The notes under the pieces: generated by a model
What the model was told of the DNA's origin: nothing
The model's database searches: none
The model's input: the letters and a program-made list of their open reading frames with translations, nothing else
Part shown: one piece after another, positions 36,442 to 43,785 of the stretch
How positions within the stretch are numbered: position 1 is the first letter of the stretch
How the letters are laid out: each line of letters opens with the position of its first letter
From: Planctomycetota bacterium
GTDB lineage: Bacteria > Planctomycetota > PLA2
Direction of reading: 5' to 3'
Length of the DNA stretch: 64,000 nucleotides
NCBI GenBank assembly: GCA_021776735.1
Contig: JAJFFH010000027.1
Location: forward strand, 372,001 to 436,000
Program-made: the position numbers and the translations under genes

Positions 36442-36473
36442 CGAAACCCCAGAGTCTGCTAGAGGAATCCGCT

Positions 36474-36502
36474 ATTGGAAGGGGGGGCAACGACAAGGTC
36501 AA
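36474..36502 (-). promoter_or_regulatory. candidate promoter of the trmD operon
   Basis: On the minus strand TTGACC (36502-36497) and TCCAAT (36479-36474) are 17 bp apart, upstream of the trmD GTG. The -10 is weak. Confidence 0.4.
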
Positions 36503-36543
36503 GCATTGGCGGCGCCCGGCGTTCGTGCGCTTCGGCCCGGGGC

Positions 36544-36549
36544 TAGGAT
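36544..36549 (+). promoter_or_regulatory. TAGGAT box, candidate -10 of leaderless ribE
   Basis: TAGGAT ends six bases before the ribE ATG; no Shine-Dalgarno is seen. Confidence 0.35.
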
Positions 36550-36555
36550 GGCCCC

Positions 36556-37146
36556 ATGTTCACCGGTCTGGTCCAGTTTCTCGGCGAGATCCGGCAGATC
36601 GAGAGCCGGGGTGCCGGGCGCCGGATTGCGGTTCACGCGGGTCCCCTGGGCCCGGATGCCGAGGTGGGGGACTCGATCGCCGTCGATGGGTGCTGCCTGA
36701 CCGTGGCACAGCGTACGGACGGCGGTGTTTTTTGGTTCGACGTGCTTGAAGAGAGCCTGGACCGGACAACCCTGCACGCTCGCGGGCGCGGCGACGCGGT
36801 CAACCTGGAAGCCTCGCTCCGGGCGGGGGCCAAGATGGGCGGACACATCGTGCAAGGCCACATCGACACCGTGACGTCGGTTCACGGACGCCGGGCGCGG
36901 GGCGACGACGCCGATATGGATTTTGTCCTCCCCAAGAGCCTGCGCGGACACGTAGTGGAGAAGGGCTCGATCGCGATCGACGGTGTCAGCTTGACGGTGA
37001 CCCGGGTCGATGAGGAGAGTTTTTCCGTGGCCTTGATTCCGCACACCCTTGCCGTAACGACGTTAGGACAGCGTCAGCCGGGCGATCTCGTCAATCTGGA
37101 AGGCGATGTGCTGGCGAAGTACGTCGCGGCGCTGATCAACCGGTAG
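36556..37146 (+). CDS. ribE: riboflavin synthase alpha chain
   Basis: A 196-residue riboflavin synthase with two lumazine-binding half-domains: MFTGLVQ at the start, GGHIVQGHIDT near residue 95 and SIAIDGVSLTV near 140. The enzyme converts two 6,7-dimethyl-8-ribityllumazine into riboflavin. It starts divergent to trmD with 114 bp between them; no other riboflavin gene is near and no FMN riboswitch is visible. The following small gene begins 8 bp downstream and may be cotranscribed. Confidence 0.96.
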   Translation: MFTGLVQFLGEIRQIESRGAGRRIAVHAGPLGPDAEVGDSIAVDGCCLTVAQRTDGGVFWFDVLEESLDRTTLHARGRGDAVNLEASLRAGAKMGGHIVQGHIDTVTSVHGRRARGDDADMDFVLPKSLRGHVVEKGSIAIDGVSLTVTRVDEESFSVALIPHTLAVTTLGQRQPGDLVNLEGDVLAKYVAALINR

Positions 37147-37154
37147 GTCGAGCA

Positions 37155-37580
37155 ATGCGTTGGGCGCTGATTCTGATCCTGGCAGCGATCGTGGCCCTAT
37201 GGGCCTTAGCCGCCTTTTGGCCGAAACACCCGCCGCCGATTCCGGAACGGTTCGTCGGCACGTGGGAGCTCTTTCGCTACGAGCCCCCGGCCGGCGTCCG
37301 TCCGCCGAACCCCATCCGGGCCGGTGAGCGGACCCTGTGGATCTTCGAGGCGCGTGGCGCGTACTGCCAGCGCACGGTCGTGAACGGGTACGAGATCAAA
37401 CGGGACGAGGGAGTCGTGGAAGCCGGAGATGATCTCCTGACGCTGCGACGCATCTCGCGCGACCGCAGCAGCTTCGAGGGCAAGAAAGACCCTTGGAAGC
37501 CGCGGTGGGACGGTGACCACCTGATCCTGATTAACGTTGCGGTGGGCGATTCGTATTGGCTTCGTAGAGTAAGGGAGTAA
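37155..37580 (+). CDS. small membrane-anchored beta-barrel-like protein
   Basis: A 141-residue protein with an N-terminal hydrophobic helix (about residues 4-22) followed by a beta-rich domain starting FVGTWELFRYE, reminiscent of small lipocalin-like folds. No catalytic motif is seen. It lies 8 bp after ribE; a hairpin that could terminate it begins 10 bp after its stop. Function unknown. Confidence 0.6.
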   Translation: MRWALILILAAIVALWALAAFWPKHPPPIPERFVGTWELFRYEPPAGVRPPNPIRAGERTLWIFEARGAYCQRTVVNGYEIKRDEGVVEAGDDLLTLRRISRDRSSFEGKKDPWKPRWDGDHLILINVAVGDSYWLRRVRE

Positions 37581-37590
37581 TTGCCGCTGC

Positions 37591-37613
37591 AAAACTCCGC
37601 TGAGCGGATTTTT
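37591..37613. terminator. AAAACTCCGC-TGA-GCGGATTTTT palindrome
   Basis: The hairpin follows the small ribE-linked gene by 10 bp and ends in five T, fitting a rho-independent terminator. It matches the hairpin at 34298-34319 in inverted orientation. Confidence 0.65.
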
Positions 37614-37621
37614 GATAGTCC

Positions 37622-37656
37622 GGCCCGGAGGCGGCTTTCAGCCGCCCAGCCGGGCC
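37622..37656. terminator. two-tier hairpin GGCCCGG / GGCGGCT-TTC-AGCCGCC / CCGGGCC
   Basis: The inner 7-bp stem and the outer 7-bp stem form one strong structure after the small gene and before the Mla operon end. No T run follows, so it may be a stem for RNA stability rather than a terminator. Confidence 0.45.
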
Positions 37657-37684
37657 CGTCATGAGGCAGGAACTTGGAGCGGGG

Positions 37685-37696
37685 ATCGCCGTCCGT
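37685..37696 (+). repeat. ATCGCCGTCCGT element, copy 6
   Basis: An exact 12-mer in the gap between the convergent small gene and the MCE gene; no gene starts downstream on this strand, so it is not a simple promoter here. Confidence 0.6.
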
Positions 37697-37713
37697 TTGC
37701 TGTTTCAAGCTAA

Positions 37714-37736
37714 CGAGAATCGCGTAGCGATTTTCG
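37714..37736. terminator. palindrome at the 3' end of the Mla operon
   Basis: CGAGAATCGC-GTA-GCGATTTTCG forms a 10-bp stem with one G-U pair, ending at the stop codon of the MCE gene. It may end the Mla operon transcript or protect it. Confidence 0.5.
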
Positions 37737-38927
37737 TCAGTTCAAGACGTTAAAAAATAGCGAGACAAACGAAGTCATTGAGGAGATCGGGGCGTTTTCC
37801 AGGGCGACTTCGGCGCCTTCGCGGAGGCCCTGAACGGCCTTGACGAGTTCCTTGAACAGGGTTTCGTCCTTCAGGAGCATGCCGAGGCTGCCCTTGCCTG
37901 CCTCCAGATCCTCCGAGATCCGCTTGAGGTTGGACGAGACGACGCGCAGGTCCTGGTAGATGTCGTCGTTGGTCAGCAGTTTTGAAAAGGTGCCGTCGCC
38001 CTTTTCGACACGTTCTGCGAATCGCCGTAGCGACTGCACGGAACTCGCGAAGTCGCGGTAGAGCTGGTCGTCGTTCAACAGGCGGCCGAGGGTGCTGTCG
38101 CTCCGTTCCAGGCGGCCCGCGATGCGTCGGATCGATGCCGCGGTTTGCTGGATATCCTTGGCCAGCGACTCGTCGGAGAGGAGGCGGCCCATTGTGCCGC
38201 GGCCGGCACGGAGGTTTTCCGCCACCTCGCGCAGTGCGCGGGCTCCCTGCGCCACGTCGTTGTAGAGCGCCGGATCGTTGAGCAGTCGGCCGAGCGTGCC
38301 GTTTTCGTTGTTGAGGGCGGTCGCGAAGCGTTCCAGGGCGGCGAGGATCCGTTCGGCCCGTTGATAAATGCCGTCCTCGGCGGTCAGGCGTCCGAGGGTG
38401 CCGCGGCCCTCCTTGATCGCACGGGAGATCTCCGCCATATTCTTCGTGAACTCACCGAGATTGGTGCGGTTGTCGGAGACAACCTGTCCCAGCGTCGCGA
38501 AGAGACCGGCGTCGATACGTCCGCGCAGGGGCTGATCTGCGTCGAGCAGCTTGCCGCGTGGGGTGCCGCGCCGCAGGTGGATTACGGGCCGCCCGAGAAG
38601 GCCCTGCGAGGCGACGACGATCTCCGCGCCTTCCCAGAGCGTCACGCTCGTCTTGATGGCGAGGACGACCCTGACGTGGCGTCCGGGCGCGAGTTCTTCG
38701 TCGGGCACCAGCGTGACTTCCTCGACGATGCCGCACTTCGTGCCCGCGGTCCAGACCTCGTAGCCCTCCTTGACGAGCGAGTTCTGCCCGAAGTGGACGG
38801 TCCATCGGTCCCGGGCCTCAAGACTCAGGTTCGTCAGCCGAAAGGTCAGGACCGTCAGTCCGATCAGGCCGCCCACGAGGAACAGCCCGAGCACGGTGTA
38901 GCGGCGAATCTGGCGGCGTTTTTTCAT
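37737..38927 (-). CDS. mlaD: MCE/MlaD-like lipid-transport protein with six 34-residue repeats
   Basis: A 396-residue protein: N-terminal transmembrane helix (about residues 12-30), one MCE domain (about 37-120; EVWTAGTKCGIVEEV), then six repeats of about 34 residues that begin GTLGRLL-D--LYND. MlaD-type proteins form the periplasmic ring of the phospholipid transporter; the long repeated tail resembles the PqiB or YebT needle domains but is built differently. AAGGAAT precedes the ATG at 38927. It lies 5 bp after the ATPase gene, in the order E-F-D of a transporter operon. Confidence 0.88.
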   Translation of the reverse strand: MKKRRQIRRYTVLGLFLVGGLIGLTVLTFRLTNLSLEARDRWTVHFGQNSLVKEGYEVWTAGTKCGIVEEVTLVPDEELAPGRHVRVVLAIKTSVTLWEGAEIVVASQGLLGRPVIHLRRGTPRGKLLDADQPLRGRIDAGLFATLGQVVSDNRTNLGEFTKNMAEISRAIKEGRGTLGRLTAEDGIYQRAERILAALERFATALNNENGTLGRLLNDPALYNDVAQGARALREVAENLRAGRGTMGRLLSDESLAKDIQQTAASIRRIAGRLERSDSTLGRLLNDDQLYRDFASSVQSLRRFAERVEKGDGTFSKLLTNDDIYQDLRVVSSNLKRISEDLEAGKGSLGMLLKDETLFKELVKAVQGLREGAEVALENAPISSMTSFVSLFFNVLN

Positions 38928-38931
38928 GGTT

Positions 38932-39762
38932 CTATTCCTTGTTGGGGGAGCCCTGGGGCGGAGCCCCCTCTTCCTCGCGATTCGGAGGCGAGGCGCTCTT
39001 GGGTCGCGGGCCGGCGGACCGGTCGCCAAGCGGGCCGTCCAGGGCGCCGCTCACGAACTGGCGAACGATCGGGTCGCCAGCGTCGCGGAACTCGCCGGGA
39101 GTGCCCGTCGCGATGATGCGGCCGTCGTAGAGCATGGCCACGCGGTCGGCGACGCGGTAGACGCCTTCCATGTCGTGCGACACCACGACCGACGTCACGC
39201 CGAGCTTGGCGCGCAGCTCGACGACCAACTGGTCGATGATGTGCGCCGTGACGGGATCGAGTCCGGTGGTCGGCTCGTCGTACAAAATGATCTCCGGGTC
39301 GGTCACGAGGCTTCGCGCGAGGCCCGCGCGCTTGCGCATGCCGCCGCTCAACTGGCTGGGCATGAGTTTCTCCGTGCCCGACAGGCCAACGTTACGCAGG
39401 GCCCGCTCGACCCGGTCGTCGATTTCGGAGTCCACCGTCTTGCCGCGCTCCACGAGCGGCAAGGCGACGTTGTCGCGGACGGTGAGCCAGTTGATCAGAG
39501 CGCCGCTTTGAAACAGGTAGCCCATGCGCCTGCGCAGGCGCGACAGCTCGGCCGGAGCGAGCGCATGGACATCCTGCCCATCGACCAGGATCGTGCCGTC
39601 GTCCGGGGTCGCCAGGCCGATGATCATGCGCAACAACGTGGACTTGCCCGATCCGGACGCGCCGATCACGACGAGGGTCTCGCCGCGATTCACACTCAGC
39701 GAGCAGTGACGCAGGATCCGTCGCTCCCCGTACGTCTTGGAAAGATTGTCGATCTCGATCAT
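38932..39762 (-). CDS. mlaF: MlaF-like ABC transporter ATPase
   Basis: A 276-residue ABC ATPase: Walker A GASGSGKST (about 39), Q-loop LFQSGALIN, signature LSGGMRKRAGLARSL (about 141), Walker B ILYDEPTTGLDP, switch His in VSHDM. The loop SGALINWLTVRDN is typical of the Mla/Ttg2A branch. The ATG at 39762 overlaps the stop of the permease by four bases. The 35-residue tail is charged and proline-rich. It powers phospholipid movement between inner and outer membranes. Confidence 0.94.
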   Translation of the reverse strand: MIEIDNLSKTYGERRILRHCSLSVNRGETLVVIGASGSGKSTLLRMIIGLATPDDGTILVDGQDVHALAPAELSRLRRRMGYLFQSGALINWLTVRDNVALPLVERGKTVDSEIDDRVERALRNVGLSGTEKLMPSQLSGGMRKRAGLARSLVTDPEIILYDEPTTGLDPVTAHIIDQLVVELRAKLGVTSVVVSHDMEGVYRVADRVAMLYDGRIIATGTPGEFRDAGDPIVRQFVSGALDGPLGDRSAGPRPKSASPPNREEEGAPPQGSPNKE

Positions 39763-40547
39763 GAGGCGAACGCCCGGTACGCGAACCATGTAAGCACGTA
39801 CGAGATGACGAGGATGAGCACGATGGACGAGATGACGGCGCGCCGGACGCTTCGTCCGACCCCGAGTGCCCCACCTTGCGCGCGCAGTCCCTGTGCGCAG
39901 CCGATGGACGCGATGACAAAGCCGGTGATGCCCGCCTTGAGCAGCCCGGCGTAGAGATCCTTGGGGAGACCGAACCACTCGCGCCCTTCGAGGGTCGTCA
40001 GCGCGCGATCCATGTAAACCTGCCAGGGCAGCCCGAGCTGAGTAACAGCGACGATGCCGCCGCCGAGCATGCCCACGGCGTCCGCGCAAAGCGTCAGGAA
40101 AAACGTCATCGCCGTAAGCGCGAGGATGCGCGGCGCCGCGACGTAACCGACGGGGTCGATCGACATGACCTCGAGGGCGTCGATTTCTTCCGACACCTTC
40201 ATCGTGCCGATCTCGGCCGCGAACGCGCTCACGGCGGTGCCGACCAGGATGATGCAGGTCATGAACGGACCGAACTCGCGGGCGAACGTCTGCGCGACGA
40301 CGATGCCGAGCAGCTCTTCCTGGCCGTTCGCCGCGAGTTGGATCCCGATCTGCAGGCTGAGGATCATGCCGGAGAAAAAGGCGACGACCAAAACGACGGG
40401 CAACGACTTCAGCCCGTAGTCGTAGGCGAGCCGCGCGGTCATCGCGAGCCGCGGGCGGCGAAACATGTAGCCGACCGAGCGGCACGCGACATCCATCGCG
40501 TACCCCGCGCCCTCGAGCATCCGGTTCATCCACTTCACGAGCGCCAC
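39759..40547 (-). CDS. mlaE: MlaE-like ABC transporter permease
   Basis: A 262-residue permease of the MlaE family, with several transmembrane helices and the family motif EIGTMKVSEEIDALEVM (about 114) facing the ATPase. The start is GTG. It forms the membrane channel of the phospholipid transporter with MlaF and the MCE protein downstream; the WPF lipoprotein gene lies upstream on the same strand 22 bp away and is probably in the operon. Confidence 0.94.
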   Translation of the reverse strand: MALVKWMNRMLEGAGYAMDVACRSVGYMFRRPRLAMTARLAYDYGLKSLPVVLVVAFFSGMILSLQIGIQLAANGQEELLGIVVAQTFAREFGPFMTCIILVGTAVSAFAAEIGTMKVSEEIDALEVMSIDPVGYVAAPRILALTAMTFFLTLCADAVGMLGGGIVAVTQLGLPWQVYMDRALTTLEGREWFGLPKDLYAGLLKAGITGFVIASIGCAQGLRAQGGALGVGRSVRRAVISSIVLILVISYVLTWFAYRAFAS

Positions 40548-40569
40548 CTCACCGGCGTTGTATACGTGC

Positions 40570-41934
40570 TCATGCGCGTTTTCCCAGCCGCAGGCGCAGC
40601 GCCCAGAGGAATCGGAAGTAGCGCTGGCCGTCCTGGCGACCCCAGCCCAGCAGCCCGCCGAGGATGTGGGTTTTCTTGTTCGCGCCCTTGCGTCGGTTCT
40701 GGATCAGGCCAAAGAGGATCGAGGTTTCGCGGTCCCCGTTGGGCTGCGCGCGACGGTGATACAAGCGGACAAGCGGTCCCACGGTCTCGGCCACTTCGCG
40801 GTACTTGGGTCCGTCATGGGGGAGCAGCACGGGCACCGCGATCTCGCGCGTTCCGTCGGCGTAGTTTTCCACGCGCGCGAACGGCCACACCGTTGTCTTG
40901 CGATGGCGCCGGCCGTCGTGTTTCGAGACGCGGTCGATGCGCTTGTAAAACGGCACGAAGTAGGTGTGGCGCGCGAACTCCCGGTCGGTTTCGATGTATC
41001 GACGCCGCCAAAACGGCCAAGCCTTGAACTCGTTCGTCGATGTCCCCGCTCGTACGTACTGATAGAAAGGCCACAGGCGTCGAATCTCGCCCTGGTCAGT
41101 CCCGCCCGCGCGGCGATAGAACGGCCAGAGCGCGACGTCGCGAAATCCGGACAGGTGATCCTCGACGCGGTGATAGAAGGGAAACATCACCGTGGTCTCC
41201 TCTCGCGTCGGCGTCGTCTTCCTGCCATAGAACGGAAACACGAAGAACTCGTCGCGCTCTTTGCCCTTGCGCCAGGTGTAGAACGGCCAGAGGACGAACC
41301 CTGATCGCTCTTCGTTCGCGTTGTCCTTCTCGCTACCGCCGTCGACATCGGTGCTCTCCACTTCTTCGTGAGCTACGGCACCGCGCGTGCTCCTCCCATA
41401 GAACGGCCAAACCCGGAACTTGCGTCGGCCGTGGGGTCGATCGTCCGAGCCCCAAGCGAGGATCGGCCAGAGGACGTGGTGGGTGATGAACACCACTGGA
41501 GTCTTGCCGGGTCGGCGGACGGATTTCGTGCGCGCGTAGAGCGGCGTGTAGAGCTTGAGTTCGTGGATGCCCAGGAGTCCCCGCGCGACCCCGGCGAGGG
41601 GAAACACCAAGAAGTCGTCGTGGCCCAGGAAGAGCAGCGGAAAAAACATGAAGGACCAGCGCGGATCGTCCTTCCGGGCGGAGTAAAACACGTTGGGAAA
41701 CGCAAAAAATCGCCGGTACGCGTCGTTTTCACGCCAGCGGATCAGCGGCCCGAAAACGTTCACCTTGGTCCCGTCCGGCCCCTCGTCCCGCCAGTAGAAC
41801 GGCCTCACCGCGACCGTGGTCCGATCGCCGCGTTCATGGCGGTCGTAAACCGGGCTCAGGGGGCGCTCGGGCGGGGCGGTGCACGCCGCCGGGAGCAGGA
41901 GAAGGGACAGGATGCCAAGTCGCAGGCGGATCAT
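40570..41934 (-). CDS. WPF-repeat outer-membrane-type lipoprotein
   Basis: A 454-residue lipoprotein: signal and lipobox LLLPAAC (Cys near 18). The mature part has nine or ten units in which a beta strand ends in WPFY or FPFY with a following basic residue (RVWPFYGRS, VLWPFYTWR, ALWPFYRRA, RLWPFYQYV and others), spaced mostly about 20-30 residues. This looks like a repeated beta-hairpin structure. It lies 22 bp upstream of mlaE on the same strand, so a role in lipid handling with the Mla transporter is a fair inference. I know no family name with certainty. Confidence 0.7.
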   Translation of the reverse strand: MIRLRLGILSLLLLPAACTAPPERPLSPVYDRHERGDRTTVAVRPFYWRDEGPDGTKVNVFGPLIRWRENDAYRRFFAFPNVFYSARKDDPRWSFMFFPLLFLGHDDFLVFPLAGVARGLLGIHELKLYTPLYARTKSVRRPGKTPVVFITHHVLWPILAWGSDDRPHGRRKFRVWPFYGRSTRGAVAHEEVESTDVDGGSEKDNANEERSGFVLWPFYTWRKGKERDEFFVFPFYGRKTTPTREETTVMFPFYHRVEDHLSGFRDVALWPFYRRAGGTDQGEIRRLWPFYQYVRAGTSTNEFKAWPFWRRRYIETDREFARHTYFVPFYKRIDRVSKHDGRRHRKTTVWPFARVENYADGTREIAVPVLLPHDGPKYREVAETVGPLVRLYHRRAQPNGDRETSILFGLIQNRRKGANKKTHILGGLLGWGRQDGQRYFRFLWALRLRLGKRA

Positions 41935-41987
41935 GGTACCTGCCCCTGCGGACCGGCCCGTCGTCCGCCGATTACGAGAGATAGACC

Positions 41988-42608
41988 ATGAGCAAAACAG
42001 CATTCAAGACAGCACTCAGAACAGCAATGGTGCCCCTGATCGCGCTCGCCATGGCGGCGGCCGGGTGCAAGACCACCGAAAGCAAGACGCGCGTCGCGAA
42101 GTCAGGCTCCGACAACGTGACCATCAAGGGCTCGGAGCTCGAACCGATCCGGACGTTTCTGATGGACACCCGGCGCGTCCTGGTGGCCGACTACGTCCGC
42201 GTCCGCTGCACTCCGCAGTTTTTCAAGCAACAGATGGGGATGGTGCGCGACCAGGAGTTCGTCACCCGTGAGGTGAAGATCCGAAAGGACGGACAACGCA
42301 CCATCACGCTCACCAGCCGCTTCATCGGCCAAAAAACGAACTTCGACAAGAACCGTCTCCCGCGCGTGTACTTCGGCCAGAGCGGCCTCGAACTCATCGC
42401 CACCCGCTCGATCCGCATCTACTTCGTCGCCTCCAAGGACACGGATCGCCCCCTGTTTATCGATGTCCTCGGCAAGTCCGACGGCACGGACGCCCAACTC
42501 TGGACCTCGGGCCGCCTCCAGATCCAAAAGCCGTCCATCCACATGCGGAGCGAGCTGATCTGGTCCGAAGACTTCGCCACCTACAAGCACAAGTCCTCGG
42601 TGGGATAG
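41988..42608 (+). CDS. lipoprotein, parent of the decayed copy at 43.4 kb
   Basis: A 206-residue lipoprotein with lipobox MAAAGC (Cys near 27). The mature domain contains TRSIRIYFVASKD near residue 142 and is probably beta-rich. It diverges from the WPF lipoprotein gene with 53 bp between the starts, so the two may share control. A degenerate copy of its 3' half lies about 1 kb downstream. Function unknown. Confidence 0.75.
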   Translation: MSKTAFKTALRTAMVPLIALAMAAAGCKTTESKTRVAKSGSDNVTIKGSELEPIRTFLMDTRRVLVADYVRVRCTPQFFKQQMGMVRDQEFVTREVKIRKDGQRTITLTSRFIGQKTNFDKNRLPRVYFGQSGLELIATRSIRIYFVASKDTDRPLFIDVLGKSDGTDAQLWTSGRLQIQKPSIHMRSELIWSEDFATYKHKSSVG

Positions 42609-42705
42609 TCTGTCCGCCTCCCGCGCCAACGGCGCGTTCGAGGCGAACCCCGACCCAGACCTCGATCCCGCGCGTGCCCGTCGAAGGACATCGAAAAGAG
42701 AGCAA

Positions 42706-42717
42706 ACGGACGGCGAT
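42706..42717 (-). repeat. ATCGCCGTCCGT element, copy 7
   Basis: An exact 12-mer on the minus strand with TTTGCT following it, in the gap between the parent lipoprotein and the next gene. No gene on that strand starts within 150 bp downstream. Confidence 0.6.
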
Positions 42718-42789
42718 GTCCCCGCGTGCAGTGGGTTCGTACGTCAAGACAAGACTCCGACGAGAATCGGAATGACGAGTCTGGGTCGG

Positions 42790-43332
42790 TCACTCTTGGA
42801 CCAGGCGTCGCTTCTTGCCGTCCTGATCAACGATGGTGATTACTCCCGACGGCGAGCACAACAGCTCCAGGGCGCTGGTGTGACGCCCGACAAATACGGC
42901 CGCCCTGCCGTCAGGCTCGACACTGAGTTGCAGTCGGTTGTGGCGGGGATGACGAAGTGTGAGGAATGATTCGCCAGCGGGCCTGGCTCCCAGTATCACT
43001 GTCGGCGTCGAATCCGGATCCGGTCCGGTTTCGTACAAGCGGATCCTGGCTCCGTGTTCATCGGTGCTGATGCTGGCCATGGTATTGCCTTCGCCGTCGT
43101 AGAAGTAGATCCCCTGATCGGTGATCGTGACCGAGCGTCCGGTGTCCCCGGCAGAGTGCATTGTCAACATCGGCTGGCCATCCACGATTCCGAGTCGACA
43201 CCATCCGCCGTCCGCGGAACCCAGGATGAGCGAGCCCACCTCAAGCTTGTCGAAACGGGCGGATTGGGCCATGCTCGTACATCCGGCCACGAGGAGCACT
43301 GCGCTAAGGAGCGTGTTGGAAAAGATCAACAT
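42790..43332 (-). CDS. beta-repeat lipoprotein
   Basis: A 180-residue lipoprotein with lipobox LLVAGC (Cys near 18). The mature part reads as short beta units (GSLILGSADGGWCRLGI, VTITDQGIYFYDGEGN, ARIRLYETG, LTLRHPRHNRLQLSVE), like parts of a repeat propeller or adhesin-like sheet. GAGGTAA lies about 10 bases before the ATG. No known family identified. Confidence 0.65.
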   Translation of the reverse strand: MLIFSNTLLSAVLLVAGCTSMAQSARFDKLEVGSLILGSADGGWCRLGIVDGQPMLTMHSAGDTGRSVTITDQGIYFYDGEGNTMASISTDEHGARIRLYETGPDPDSTPTVILGARPAGESFLTLRHPRHNRLQLSVEPDGRAAVFVGRHTSALELLCSPSGVITIVDQDGKKRRLVQE

Positions 43333-43407
43333 GAGGGCCGTTACCTCGTGGCCATCGGGCCGATTCGCGCCCGTTCAGATCTTCCTGAAGCTTGGTTCTC
43401 CAAAGAC

Positions 43408-43689
43408 ACGCAAGCGCTGTTTTTGGCCGGCGGGATTCCCGTTCCACGCGTGTACTTCCACCAAACGGGCCCCGGCTCTTCGCCACTCGCGCCATCCGCA
43501 TTTACTGGGAAGCCTCCGAGGACACGGACCGTCCCTGTACATCTGCGTCATGGGCAAATCTGACGGCAGGGACGCCCAGCTCCGAACGTCAGGCCGCCTC
43601 AGATCCCAAAGCCCTCCACCCACTTGCGCAGGGAGCTGATCTGATCCGAAGACTTCGGCACCTACAACCACAACTCGTGGGTGGGTTGA
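43408..43689 (+). pseudogene. decayed chimeric copy: sucC 5' fragment joined to lipoprotein 3' fragment
   Basis: 43408-43450 matches the start of sucC (about 30 of 35 bases over GCTGTTT...GGCCGGCGGGATTCCCGT), and from about 43448 to 43689 the sequence follows the 3' half of the lipoprotein gene at 41988-42608 (CGCGTGTACTTC, ATCCGCAT, GGACACGGA, GGGCCGCCT-like blocks). The frame shifts at least once: protein-level matches to LIATRSIRIYF and to GKSDGTDAQLWTSGRL fall in different frames. It has no usable start. Confidence 0.65.
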
Positions 43690-43785
43690 TCGTTCAATTG
43701 TTCGTCTCCCGCGGCAACTGCTCCGCCACGGCCCAGATTCGAGTTCAAGACCCCGGCGAGGATCAGAAACGAGTTCGCGTACCAA

